In this document: in pieces, positions 34,505 through 43,344 of the stretch | Numbering within the stretch: position 1 is the stretch's first letter | Layout of the letters: each line of letters starts with the position of its first letter | Origin: Mycobacterium deserti | Lineage (GTDB): Bacteria; Actinomycetota; Actinomycetes; Mycobacteriales; Mycobacteriaceae | Length of the DNA stretch: 64,000 nucleotides | Direction of reading: 5' to 3' | NCBI RefSeq assembly: GCF_025345615.1 | Contig: NZ_JAODWD010000005.1 | Span: forward strand, 496,001-560,000 | Notes under the pieces: generated by a model | The model's input: only the letters and a program-made list of their open reading frames with translations | Databases searched by the model: none | Told to the model about the DNA's origin: nothing | Made by a program: the position numbers and the translations under genes

Positions 34505-35635
34505 TCAGGCTGAAGGTTGCGGCGCGCGTCCTCTGCGGACGATGCCGATCACCGGCATCAACCCGAGTTCGTTATGAGTCTTGAACCCCGGCGGCGCGTC
34601 ACAGATGGCAGGAATCGTGTTCACCGGCTCCATCGCCGTCCACGCGTATCCCACGTAGCCGGGCTTGGCTGTCTCGCGCGCATGCTCGTTGCCACGCAGG
34701 ATCAGTTCGGTACCGGGATCGCCTTCGATCACTATTCGGTAGTGGTAATAGGGCTCCCAGTCGGGTCTGGGTTCGATGGAGTCGTGTTCGATGAACGAGT
34801 ACAGCTCGTGCAGAGTGATGAAGGGCCTGCCTTCGACCCACGCCGTCCACAGGTGATGCTGGGAGGCGATGGTGCCCTGCTCGATCACGCCCTTCAGGCC
34901 GGGCATGTCCATGTCCGCTGAGCCTTCATACGGGATGTCACGGGTGGCGAGGCCGACCTCGACGTCTGTCGTGAACTTCTCGACGGTCTTGCCCAGTCCT
35001 TCCACCACCATGGTCAACGACTGTGCGAACAGCGACCAGGCGTCGGCGAACAGATTGCCCTTCGCGAATTCGGCAGGCGTCTTGCCAAATCCCATCTCGT
35101 CCAGATACTTCAGGGTGTCCTTGTTGAAGTTCACCGCCTCGTAGATGTGGATATGGTCGGTCTTGCCGGCGATCCGGGCCAGGGTGAGTACCAGCAGATC
35201 CGCGGCATAGCCGGGATGAATGCCGCCGCCGTGAAATGACGTACCTCCTTCCTGGCATGCTGCCTCGATCTTGTCGATGTCGGCGCTGTTGGTTTCGGTC
35301 CGGTGCCACCACGCGCCGCCCGAGGCGACGACGCTTTTTCCGCCGCGCAGTAGCCGGCATACTTCGTCGACGTCGGACCACAGCGGGGCGTAGAAGACAC
35401 AGTCCGCATCCAATGCTTCGAGGGCGTCCTTATCGGTCGTGGCCAGTACACCGATCGGTCCGACCCCGACGAGGTCGCCCGCATCTCTGCCGATCTTTTC
35501 CGGACGGTTGCACAGGACGCCGACGATTTCGAAGACAGGGTTATTGGCGAAGTGGCTCAGCGCGAGCGTACCCACGTTGCCCATGCCCCACTGGATCACG
35601 CGGTACTTTTTTTCGGTTGTCGATTCGACGGACAT
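34505..35635 (-). CDS. DapB-like NAD(P)-dependent oxidoreductase (2,4-diaminopentanoate-dehydrogenase-like), paralogue 1
   Basis: 376 residues. The N-terminal Rossmann motif is VIQWGMGNVG with glycines at 17, 19 and 22; the C-terminal half matches the domain of 2,4-diaminopentanoate dehydrogenase rather than true dihydrodipicolinate reductase. The FHGGGIHPGYAADLL segment marks the hinge. These are NAD(P)-dependent enzymes whose mycobacterial substrates are unknown. ATG 35635. It precedes a TetR gene in one operon and is divergent from a substrate-binding-protein gene across a regulon palindrome. Six homologues lie in this window. Confidence 0.85.
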   Translation of the reverse strand: MSVESTTEKKYRVIQWGMGNVGTLALSHFANNPVFEIVGVLCNRPEKIGRDAGDLVGVGPIGVLATTDKDALEALDADCVFYAPLWSDVDEVCRLLRGGKSVVASGGAWWHRTETNSADIDKIEAACQEGGTSFHGGGIHPGYAADLLVLTLARIAGKTDHIHIYEAVNFNKDTLKYLDEMGFGKTPAEFAKGNLFADAWSLFAQSLTMVVEGLGKTVEKFTTDVEVGLATRDIPYEGSADMDMPGLKGVIEQGTIASQHHLWTAWVEGRPFITLHELYSFIEHDSIEPRPDWEPYYHYRIVIEGDPGTELILRGNEHARETAKPGYVGYAWTAMEPVNTIPAICDAPPGFKTHNELGLMPVIGIVRRGRAPQPSA

Positions 35636-35679
35636 GGCGGCGACGCTACCAACCGGCGATAACGGAGATATGCGGTTTA

Positions 35680-35695
35680 GGAAACGTAGATTTCC
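35680..35695. promoter_or_regulatory. Regulon palindrome, site 2
   Basis: GGAAAC-GTAG-ATTTCC, 44 bases from the DapB-like start and 39 bases from the divergent binding-protein start. Differs from the 33,799 site at two spacer bases over an 18-base match. Confidence 0.68.
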
Positions 35696-35734
35696 GTCGC
35701 CCGCATAGCAACCTTCGTGTTGTATGTTGCCGGT

Positions 35735-36883
35735 ATGGCAGACGAACATGCTCGCGCGTACGGCTCGGTGGCCCCGCTGAAAGTCGGCATGCTCAACGAC
35801 TATCCGACCGGGACCGGAACCGATGACGACACGCTGGACACGCTGCGGCTGGTGTTCGACGAAGCGGTCGCGGCCGGCGTAATCGACCGGCCCATCGAGG
35901 TGGTGGAGCGCCACGTCATCGGCTTGCCCAACGGCACGTACCACGCCGTCGAACGCGGATACGACGAGCTGGTCGCCGAAGGCTGCCTGGCGATCTTCGG
36001 CCCATACGTCTCAGACAATGCGGTGCCGCTGACCGCGCACGCCAACCGGGTGGCCAAGGTTGCGAACATCATCCTGTCGGGGTCGGAGGGTGCGCTGGGC
36101 GAGTGGACGTTCGCCCTCAACAACGGGTCAATGCCCGAGGAGCCGGTGATGCTGGCCGCGGTGCTGCTTGGCGACGGACGGTCGCGTATCGCCATCGCCT
36201 ACGAGGCGTCGTTGATCGGCAAGGAGTATCTCGCCTTCGCCGAAAAGGCCTACTCTGCTGCGGGTTTGAAGATCGTGACGACGGCCGCCATTCCCCAGGT
36301 GGAGGCGGACAAGGCGGCGGCGGTCGCCGAACTTCGCGCCGCCGAACCCGACTCCCTCGTGCATGTCGGCTTCGGCCACGGGCTGTGGGGTTTTTCCGAC
36401 GCACTGCTGGCCGCAGGCTGGGACCCGCCGCGCTACACCACCACCGCATTCGAGATGGCGCACATCAACGCCGAATGGATGCGGCAGTTGCGCGGCTGGA
36501 TCGGTTTGGACAGCTATGACGAGCGCAACCTCGTCGGCCAGGCCTTCCTCGACCGGTTCGAGGCGCGCTACGGTCGCCGGCCGGGACACTCGATGCCGGG
36601 GCTCTGCCACGACGTGGCGACCGTGATCGCGCGGGGTCTGGGGGCGGCACGACCGTTGACCGGAGAGGGGGTCAAGGACGGAATCGAGCAGGTGAAGCTC
36701 GTACCGTCGGCGAGCGGAGCGCCGGGGACGTTCCTGCGGTTCGGCCGCTACATCAGGCAGGGCTGGCTGGGATCCGATTACCTGATCGCGCGTCGAGTGC
36801 TGCCGGACGGAAGCGGACATGTCTTCCACGCGGCGCCGAGCGACAACATCTCACGCGCGGTAGGTGTTTTTGCCGCGCGCTGA
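35735..36883 (+). CDS. periplasmic-binding-protein-like (Peripla_BP_6) protein without signal peptide
   Basis: 382 residues of the branched-chain-amino-acid/amide-binding type I fold: LKVGMLNDYPTG, VVERHVIG, VAEGCLAIFGPYVSDNAVP, the LSGSEGALGEWTFALNNGS segment and FLDRFEARYGRRPGHSMPG. The N-terminus is polar and acidic, with no signal peptide or lipobox, and no ABC permease or ATPase gene is near. ATG 35735 is used; the frame upstream adds only six residues. It may therefore be a cytoplasmic ligand sensor or carrier (AmiC-like) rather than a transporter component. Divergent from the DapB-TetR operon. Confidence 0.78.
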   Translation: MADEHARAYGSVAPLKVGMLNDYPTGTGTDDDTLDTLRLVFDEAVAAGVIDRPIEVVERHVIGLPNGTYHAVERGYDELVAEGCLAIFGPYVSDNAVPLTAHANRVAKVANIILSGSEGALGEWTFALNNGSMPEEPVMLAAVLLGDGRSRIAIAYEASLIGKEYLAFAEKAYSAAGLKIVTTAAIPQVEADKAAAVAELRAAEPDSLVHVGFGHGLWGFSDALLAAGWDPPRYTTTAFEMAHINAEWMRQLRGWIGLDSYDERNLVGQAFLDRFEARYGRRPGHSMPGLCHDVATVIARGLGAARPLTGEGVKDGIEQVKLVPSASGAPGTFLRFGRYIRQGWLGSDYLIARRVLPDGSGHVFHAAPSDNISRAVGVFAAR

Positions 36884-36993
36884 ATCTCGGCCGCCCGCAG
36901 AGTCACACCGATCAACCTTGGCAGACGAAGTTCGAGAAGGTGCCGACAAAGCGTCGATCGCTGTGACCAGAGGAGCGGAACTTACGGGCGGGT

Positions 36994-38073
36994 TCACGAT
37001 GACGCCAGCTGGATCGCCCCGAACACCGGCGCCGTGACGATGCCCGGCGGCTGCGCCATGACGTAGGGGATCGCGCGCACGGCACCCATCGCAATCATCA
37101 GATGGCCCGGCTGGGCATGTTGTCCGGTCGGGAACCGGCCGTCCCATCCGACGTCGAGGGCGAGCTCGAAACTCGGCACGCCCTTGATGACTGCGCGTAT
37201 CAACGGCGACTTCTCGCCGGGAGCGAGCGGCTTGAGGTCCCACTGGGGTAGATCGCGGGTGAGCACCCATTCCTCGTGAATGGCGAGCAGCGGCCGCCCC
37301 GACCAATGGCCGACCCACGAGAACCGTTGTCCGACGACCGTTCCCGCCTCGATGGTGCCCGCGAGCACCTCGATATCGTGCGGCAGCGTGGTGGCGTCGA
37401 CCGACACCTCGACGTGGTCCAGGGTGACGCCGAGGACATCGGCTGTCGCGTTGAGCGCCTGCCGGTACGCCATGTCGAGCTTCTTGATGATCGGCGAGTC
37501 GACGCTGACGTCTTCGGGTGGTCGGCCCATCCCCATGAGATCTACGAGCATCGGACGACTGTCGACGGCCGACACATCGGTGGCCTCGTAGAGATCGATG
37601 CGGTCGATAGTCTTGCTCAGCCCCGTCACTGTCGCCACCAGGCGTTCGAACATGAATCCTGGATTCTCGCCGGCAGCGTGGAAGCGCGACTGCCCTGCCC
37701 GACAAGCCGCCACGAATGCGGCTTCGGTCGCGGCGCCGTAGGTGGGCAGGTGGTTGTACGACGTCGTGGTGACGACGTTGGTGCCCGACGCCAGTAGTCG
37801 GCAGATGTCGTCGGCGTTGGTGTCGACGGCGTGCGCCTTGCTGGCGGCATGGATGACGACGTCGGCACCGAGCGCGAAGATCTCTTCCTTGTCCGCGGTG
37901 GCGAGCACCCCGGTGGTCGGGGGCAAACCGCACAGCGCTCCGGCGTCCCGACCCGCCTTGGCCGGGTCATACACCAGGACGCCGACCAGCTGGAAATTCG
38001 GATTCTCGATGAGTTCGGCGAGCGCGGCGCGGCCGACCGCGCCGGTTGCCCACTGCACCACTCGAGTTGCCAA
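36994..38073 (-). CDS. DapB-like NAD(P)-dependent oxidoreductase, paralogue 2
   Basis: 359 residues. Rossmann motif VVQWATGAVG with Gly11 and Gly14; hinge segment FHAAGENPGFMFERL; C-terminal domain of the diaminopentanoate-dehydrogenase type ending in a typical AIPYVMAQPPGIVT. ATG 38073. It is divergent from a P450, and the intergenic region holds a palindrome (38,137) unlike the regulon motif used elsewhere. Substrate unknown; pairing with the P450 suggests it acts on an oxygenated intermediate. Confidence 0.85.
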   Translation of the reverse strand: MATRVVQWATGAVGRAALAELIENPNFQLVGVLVYDPAKAGRDAGALCGLPPTTGVLATADKEEIFALGADVVIHAASKAHAVDTNADDICRLLASGTNVVTTTSYNHLPTYGAATEAAFVAACRAGQSRFHAAGENPGFMFERLVATVTGLSKTIDRIDLYEATDVSAVDSRPMLVDLMGMGRPPEDVSVDSPIIKKLDMAYRQALNATADVLGVTLDHVEVSVDATTLPHDIEVLAGTIEAGTVVGQRFSWVGHWSGRPLLAIHEEWVLTRDLPQWDLKPLAPGEKSPLIRAVIKGVPSFELALDVGWDGRFPTGQHAQPGHLMIAMGAVRAIPYVMAQPPGIVTAPVFGAIQLASS

Positions 38074-38136
38074 TCAAACGCTCCCGGTTCATCTTTCGCG
38101 AAGGCCGTAGCCCGATACCAGGCACAACCTACAGTA

Positions 38137-38154
38137 TGGAGGTTGCAACCACCA
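38137..38154. promoter_or_regulatory. Palindrome between DapB-like gene and P450
   Basis: TGGAGGTTGCAACCACCA, an 18-base near-perfect palindrome around GGTTGCAACC, 63 bases from the minus-strand start and 45 from the P450 start. Likely operator for the divergent pair, distinct from the GRRAAY motif. Confidence 0.6.
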
Positions 38155-38199
38155 GAGTGTATGTTGATACCCTGCCGACCGACGGTGAGGAGTCGTGAC

Positions 38200-39438
38200 A
38201 TGTTCGAGCCGGCGAGCGTCGAGGAACTCGAACAGAGCATTCGCGACGCGCAGGACAAATTCAACGAGGGCATGGGCGCCGACGGTGACGCCAGCCCGTA
38301 TTCGTTGCTCAAGGAACTGCGCGCGCAGGCGCCGGTGCACGCGGGGTGGCCCGAGATGGGCATGATCGGCAATTCCGGCGATGGGCCGCCGACCTTCACG
38401 GCGTACACGTTCGATGCCGTCAAGGCGATTTTCACCGACAACGTCACCTTCAGCACTCGCTGCTACGAAGACGTCGTCCGGCCACTGCAGGGCCCGACGA
38501 TCCTCGAGATGCAGGATCCCGAACACGCCGTATACCGCAGGCTGCACGAGTTCGCGTTCGCGCGTTCGTCGATGAAGCGGTGGGACAACGAACTGGTCGG
38601 CCCACTGGTGGACCAGACCATTGCGAAGCTCAAGGACGCCAAGCGGGCCGATCTGGTCGATGCGGTGTTCATGCCGATCCCGGTGCGGGTGATCGCCGCT
38701 CTGCTCGGCCTTCCCGATTCCGATGTGCTGCATTTCCATCGGCTCGCGATCGACCTGCTGGGCTTCCGCGGCGACATGGAATGCGCGCTGCGGGCATCGG
38801 CGACGATGAAGGAGTACTTCGTCGGGATCCTCGCCGAGAAGCGGAAAGCACCCAAGGACGACATGGTGTCGATCCTCGCCGGCGCCGAGATCAACGGCGT
38901 GAAGATGTCCGACGAGCAGATCTACGGTTTCATGCGAAACCTGCTTCCGGCAGGCGCCGAGACCACATCGCGCTCGACCGCCAGCCTGGCGTATGCGTTG
39001 CTCATACATCCTGATCAGCTCGACGCCGTGCGCGATGACCGTGGACTGCTGCCACATGCCATTGAGGAAGGCATCCGGTGGGAAACCCCGCTGCTCAACT
39101 TCATGCGGGAGGTCACCCGTGACACCGAGATCGCCGACGTCCAGGTGCCCAAGGGCGCGACGATGATGCTCAGCCTCGGAAGCGCCAACCACGACGAAGC
39201 GCGGTGGACCGAACCGGAGAAGTTCGACATCTTTCGCGAACGCAAGCCGCACATCGGATTCGCCCACGGCGCCCACGTCTGCCTGGGCATGCATCTGGCT
39301 CGCCTCGAAACCACGAAGATCTTCAACGCGCTGTTCGACGAGTTGCCGGGGCTGCGCCTCGACCCCGACGCGCCGCCGCCCTACATCACCGGCTCCATGT
39401 TCCGATCGCCGCCACGCCTCGAAGTGGTGTGGGATTGA
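38200..39438 (+). CDS. cytochrome P450
   Basis: 412 residues. Haem ligand Cys361 in FAHGAHVCLG (note Ala-His in place of the usual Gly-x-Gly); I-helix AGAETTSR; ExxR in EGIR. Soluble, no signal or anchor. ATG 38200 is preceded by GGTGAGGAG. It is followed after 12 bases by a DapB-like oxidoreductase, so the two are co-transcribed. Redox partners are not encoded nearby. Substrate unknown. Confidence 0.92.
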   Translation: MFEPASVEELEQSIRDAQDKFNEGMGADGDASPYSLLKELRAQAPVHAGWPEMGMIGNSGDGPPTFTAYTFDAVKAIFTDNVTFSTRCYEDVVRPLQGPTILEMQDPEHAVYRRLHEFAFARSSMKRWDNELVGPLVDQTIAKLKDAKRADLVDAVFMPIPVRVIAALLGLPDSDVLHFHRLAIDLLGFRGDMECALRASATMKEYFVGILAEKRKAPKDDMVSILAGAEINGVKMSDEQIYGFMRNLLPAGAETTSRSTASLAYALLIHPDQLDAVRDDRGLLPHAIEEGIRWETPLLNFMREVTRDTEIADVQVPKGATMMLSLGSANHDEARWTEPEKFDIFRERKPHIGFAHGAHVCLGMHLARLETTKIFNALFDELPGLRLDPDAPPPYITGSMFRSPPRLEVVWD

Positions 39439-39450
39439 GGAAGCTTTGAC

Positions 39451-40506
39451 ATGACACGAGTTATCCAGTGGGCGACCGGCGTCACCGGAATGATGTCGCT
39501 GCGCCACGTCCTCGGCCGCCAAGATCTCGAACTCGTGGGTGTGCGGGTTTACGACAACGCCAAAACCGGCGTGGACGCGGGCACGCTGTGCGGGTTGGGC
39601 GAGACGGGGCTGCGCGCGACCGCCGATCGCGAAGAGATCATCAACACCGACGCCGACGTGGTGCTCTACATGGGCAAGGTGGAAACCGATACGCCCGGTT
39701 GCTTCGCCGACGTCTGCGACCTGCTCGCATCGGGTAAGAACGTGGTCGCGACCGGCAGCAGGTTCATCCACCCGCGGTCATTGCACGAATCGCTCGCCGA
39801 CGGCATCGAAAGCGCCTGCACGGCGGGGGAATCATCGTTTCTCGGGCTTGGTCTGTACCCAGGTTTCGTGGGGGAGATGCTGGCGCCGCTGCTGTCACGG
39901 CTGACGCAGCGGACGAGCCGCATCAGTGTCCGCGAGGTGCTCAACTACTCGACGTACGCCAGTCACGATCTGATCTTCAATGCCATGGGCTTCGGGCATG
40001 CATCCGACGACACCACGCCGCTGCTGAGCAACACGGAGTATGCGGCGAGCGCGTGGATCGGCAGCGCGACCGTGCTCGCCGTGGCGCTTGGACTGAAGAT
40101 TCGTTCGGTGAACGGGTTTCGCGAGGTCGTCACGACTCCGCGCGCCTTAACCGTCGCCGCGGGCGAGATCCCCGCGGGCACCGTCGGTGCCATGCGATTC
40201 GGTGTCGCCCTCGACTGCGGCGAGACCACGATGTCGGTCGAGCATCTCACCCGCATGGCCGACGATCTCGCTCCGGACTGGCCGACCGAGATCGGGTACG
40301 AGGTAGCCTTCGAAGGCGAACCGAATCTGCGGATTCACCTCGCGATCGGGTCTCACGGAGAGGATCACGCCGAACAGGGTTGCCTGGCCACCGCCATGCA
40401 TGCGATCAACGCGATACCTGTCGTCGTCGCGGTGGAACCGGGACTCTACGACCTGTCCACCATTGCGCCGTTCGTCGCGCACTGGACGAACCGCACGGCT
40501 ACCTGA
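39451..40506 (+). CDS. DapB-like NAD(P)-dependent oxidoreductase, paralogue 3
   Basis: 351 residues. Rossmann motif VIQWATGVTG with Gly10 and Gly13; hinge segment FLGLGLYPGFVGEML; C-terminal half of the diaminopentanoate-dehydrogenase type. ATG 39451 follows GAGGAAG. Co-transcribed with the P450 upstream. Its end overlaps the convergent paralogue 4 by 8 bases. Probably oxidises or reduces an intermediate made by the P450, but no substrate can be assigned. Confidence 0.85.
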   Translation: MTRVIQWATGVTGMMSLRHVLGRQDLELVGVRVYDNAKTGVDAGTLCGLGETGLRATADREEIINTDADVVLYMGKVETDTPGCFADVCDLLASGKNVVATGSRFIHPRSLHESLADGIESACTAGESSFLGLGLYPGFVGEMLAPLLSRLTQRTSRISVREVLNYSTYASHDLIFNAMGFGHASDDTTPLLSNTEYAASAWIGSATVLAVALGLKIRSVNGFREVVTTPRALTVAAGEIPAGTVGAMRFGVALDCGETTMSVEHLTRMADDLAPDWPTEIGYEVAFEGEPNLRIHLAIGSHGEDHAEQGCLATAMHAINAIPVVVAVEPGLYDLSTIAPFVAHWTNRTAT

Positions 40507-41584
40507 CGTTTCCGAAGCCGGTATAGCTGCGGACGAGGGGGAGATCCGCCATGGTCGCGAAGCCGGCGGGCGCCGCGCAGACGGCCGGGATGGCGTTGAC
40601 TACCTGCATCGCCACCGTGATGAGGCCGGCCCGAACATGTTCGGAGATCGACGCCTCGCGCGAGAAGCTGGCCAGCGGAAAGAAATGTGTACGCATGGAC
40701 GGATCGCCTTCGATGGTCAACGTCCAACCATCCAACGGCTTGGGCCAGTGGCGGGGATACTCACCACCGACGGTCCAGAGCGTCTCGAACTCGATCAGCG
40801 GCACCCCGTCGCGATGGCCGACGAAGTTCCAGCGCTGTCCCGCGGTCGTGCCCTGCCGAACCACGTGATCGAAGATCTGGAGGTCCTTGCTCGCCGGCAC
40901 GGTCTCTAGGGTCACCGAGACGTCGTCGATGTCCGCGGTCAAGGTGTCGGAGAGGAACCAGGTCTGCTCGACGAACAGCTTCGTCAGGAACCCCAGGTAG
41001 GCGTTGGCGGTGGGCGTCACCTCATCGGTCGGCCGGCCGAACCACATACCGTCGAAGGTGATCTCGGTGCTCTCCCACAGCGTCCAGTCGGCCCTCTCCT
41101 GCAGGGTGACTCGCTCGATCGTGCGGCTCATGCCCGACAGCGCGAGAGGCAGTACGCCCGAAAGATTGCCCGGATTGAGGCCGCTGCCATGAATGGTGCT
41201 GTCGCCCTTCATGCACGCCGCCATCAACCTCTCGCGGTCGGCCTCCGGAATGCGGCGTGGATGGAACAAGAACGACGGCGTCGCTACGTTCTTGCCGCTC
41301 TCGAGCAGCGTGCAGACGTCGTCGAGGTCGGTGAACGACGGAGCGTACAACACGAGATCGGCGTCGAGCGCGAGGATCGCGTCCACGTCGGTGGTGGCGG
41401 TGACGCCGATCGGCGACCTGTTGACGAGCGTTCCGACGTCAACCCCGTTCTTGGCGTCGGAGTACACGCGTGCGCCGACCAACTCGAGGTCGGGACGGTG
41501 GTCGAGGATAGCGGTGAGCATCTCGGTGCCGACGCCGCCGGTGGCCCACTGGATGATCCGCAGTGGACGGGTACCTGCAGTCAC
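40499..41584 (-). CDS. DapB-like NAD(P)-dependent oxidoreductase, paralogue 4
   Basis: 361 residues. Rossmann motif IIQWATGGVG with glycines 16, 17 and 19; hinge segment IHGSGLNPGNLSGVL; C-terminal domain as in the other paralogues, closing with AIPAVCAAPAGF. ATG 41584. It is transcribed alone, divergently from an SDR gene, with a regulon palindrome 43 bases upstream of its start. Its sequence is clearly divergent from paralogue 3 on the opposite strand, so this is not a recent tandem copy. Confidence 0.85.
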   Translation of the reverse strand: MTAGTRPLRIIQWATGGVGTEMLTAILDHRPDLELVGARVYSDAKNGVDVGTLVNRSPIGVTATTDVDAILALDADLVLYAPSFTDLDDVCTLLESGKNVATPSFLFHPRRIPEADRERLMAACMKGDSTIHGSGLNPGNLSGVLPLALSGMSRTIERVTLQERADWTLWESTEITFDGMWFGRPTDEVTPTANAYLGFLTKLFVEQTWFLSDTLTADIDDVSVTLETVPASKDLQIFDHVVRQGTTAGQRWNFVGHRDGVPLIEFETLWTVGGEYPRHWPKPLDGWTLTIEGDPSMRTHFFPLASFSREASISEHVRAGLITVAMQVVNAIPAVCAAPAGFATMADLPLVRSYTGFGNVR

Positions 41585-41627
41585 GCGGCCGGTTTCCGGG
41601 CGATCACGATGTCACGGTAACACCGGT

Positions 41628-41643
41628 GATAACGTGTGTTCTC
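41628..41643. promoter_or_regulatory. Regulon palindrome, site 3 (one mismatch)
   Basis: GATAAC-GTGT-GTTCTC between the divergent DapB-like (43 bases) and SDR (36 bases) genes. One half-site base (T at position 3) departs from the GRRAAY pattern. Confidence 0.5.
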
Positions 41644-41679
41644 ATATTCGGCAAATGAAGTTCTCGACAGGAGTGTGCC

Positions 41680-42522
41680 ATGGACGATGTGCTCGGGTAC
41701 CAGGGCAAGGCGGTCGTCGTGACGGGCGCGGCGTCCGGTATGGGGCAGGCGACCACACAGATCCTCGTCGACCTCGGTGCGACGGTCACCGCACTCGACA
41801 TCAAACCGACGACGGTTCCCGTCGCGCGTGCGCTGCAGATCGATCTACGCGACCGCGCCAGCATCGAGGAGGTCACGGCGTCCATCGACGGCCCCGTCGA
41901 CGGGCTCTTCAGCTGTGCGGGGTTACCCGGTCCGCCGTTCAGCGAATGGGACACGATCCTGGTGAACTTTGTGGGAGCGCGCCACCTGGCCGAGAGTTTG
42001 GTGCCGAAGATGCCCGAGGGGTCGGCCATCAGCGTCATCTCGTCGTCGGCGGCGATCGGCTGGCAGGACCACATCAAGGTCATCACCGGCCTGCTCGAGA
42101 CCAAGGGGTTCGATGCGGCCGTCGAGTGGCTGACGGCGAACGAGAAGAAGTGGTCGTGGAGCGGTTACGCCTACTCGAAGTACATCATCGACGCATGGGT
42201 GGGCTGGTGGTATCCCGAACTCGGTCGCCGCGGCATCCGGATCAACTGCATCAACCCGGGCCCCACCGAGACGGCGATGATGCCGGCCTTTCAGGACTTG
42301 ATGGGTAAGGACACCGTGGATCAGGCCATCGGACCGGTCGGGCGGTATTCGACTCCGGAGGAACAAGCCTGGCCCCTGGTCTGCCTCGGTAGCCCGCGCT
42401 TCAGTTATGTCGGAGGTGAGGTGCTGTGGACCGATGGCGGCTGGAACGGCGCCATGACGATGGGCCGTCACCAAGCGCAGTGGGCTCAGGACACCGAACG
42501 GATCATGTCCGAGAAACGCTGA
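41680..42522 (+). CDS. SDR family oxidoreductase (3-alpha-HSD-like)
   Basis: 280 residues. Cofactor motif TGAASGMGQAT, SCAG in place of NNAG, SSSAAI before the active site and YAYSK as the Tyr-x3-Lys. The short-loop NVS-type region and GEVLWTDGGWNGAM end resemble coenzyme-A-linked or 3-alpha-hydroxysteroid dehydrogenase types. ATG 41680 follows AGGAG. It is divergent from DapB paralogue 4 over a regulon site and converges with the next SDR. Steroid-like alcohol oxidation is plausible but unproved. Confidence 0.86.
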   Translation: MDDVLGYQGKAVVVTGAASGMGQATTQILVDLGATVTALDIKPTTVPVARALQIDLRDRASIEEVTASIDGPVDGLFSCAGLPGPPFSEWDTILVNFVGARHLAESLVPKMPEGSAISVISSSAAIGWQDHIKVITGLLETKGFDAAVEWLTANEKKWSWSGYAYSKYIIDAWVGWWYPELGRRGIRINCINPGPTETAMMPAFQDLMGKDTVDQAIGPVGRYSTPEEQAWPLVCLGSPRFSYVGGEVLWTDGGWNGAMTMGRHQAQWAQDTERIMSEKR

Positions 42523-42528
42523 CGATCG

Positions 42529-43332
42529 TCAGATGAAGTCGGAGCCGCCGTCGACGTTGACGGTGGCTCCGGTGACGTAGCCGTTCCGGCGTGACGCGAG
42601 ATACGCAGTGGCCGAAGCTATCTCCTCGGGCAGTCCGGCCCGGCCGATGTCAGAGGGATGGCCGTAGGTCCGCTCCACCCATGTCATCACATCGTGCGGG
42701 TCCGCGGAGTCCAGTCCGTCGGCAGCGAGCACGTCCTTGAGGATCTCGGTGAAGCTCGCGGTCACGATGGTGCCCGGGCATACGCAGTTGACGAGGATGC
42801 CTTCGGGCCCAAGGCTCTTCGAGAGATTCTTGGTGAAGCTCGACAGCGCCGCCTTCGTCGCGGTGTAGGCGACGAGTCGCGGGCTCTGGCGTTGAATCGA
42901 GTGTGCGGACAAGGTGACGATACGTGCCCATTCGGCGGCGCGCAGCATCGGCAGCGCCGCGCGCACCGACCGGACCACGGACATGGTGCCCAGGTCGAAG
43001 GCGGCATGCCAGTCGTCGTCATCGAGTTCGTCGAAGGTGCCCGCACCAGGCCCAACCGTGTGCACCAACACATTGAGGCGGCCCCAGGCCTCGTTCACTG
43101 CGGCGTACCCCGCCGCGATCGATCCGGCGTCGGACATGTCGACGCTCAGCGCGAGCACCTCGGGTGCACCGGCGCCGCGGATCCGGTCGGCCGCCGCATC
43201 CAGCCCCTGCTGTCCACGCGCCATGATCGCCACCGATGCGCCCTCGGCGCCAAGCGTTTCGGCGATCGCCAGGCCCATCCCTTTACTGCCTCCGGTGACG
43301 ACGGCGGTCGCGCCGGCAAAGCCCAAATCCAT
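42529..43332 (-). CDS. SDR family oxidoreductase
   Basis: 267 residues. Cofactor motif TGGSKGMGLAI at 13-23, Tyr-x3-Lys in YTATKAAL, and a C-terminal GYVTGATVNVDGGSDF typical of the FabG-like branch. The NNAG is replaced by VHTVGPG. Last gene of a minus-strand operon that runs from 44,935: duplicated-domain protein, Bfd-like ferredoxin, SDR, this SDR. It is 12 bases downstream of the preceding SDR. Substrate unknown. Confidence 0.87.
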   Translation of the reverse strand: MDLGFAGATAVVTGGSKGMGLAIAETLGAEGASVAIMARGQQGLDAAADRIRGAGAPEVLALSVDMSDAGSIAAGYAAVNEAWGRLNVLVHTVGPGAGTFDELDDDDWHAAFDLGTMSVVRSVRAALPMLRAAEWARIVTLSAHSIQRQSPRLVAYTATKAALSSFTKNLSKSLGPEGILVNCVCPGTIVTASFTEILKDVLAADGLDSADPHDVMTWVERTYGHPSDIGRAGLPEEIASATAYLASRRNGYVTGATVNVDGGSDFI

Positions 43333-43344
43333 TGCGCAATCCTC

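Noticed and set aside
38141..38150. GGTTGCAACC as a KstR cholesterol-regulator site
   Set aside because: The KstR pattern is built on AAC-N2-GTT; this palindrome has the opposite half-site order.
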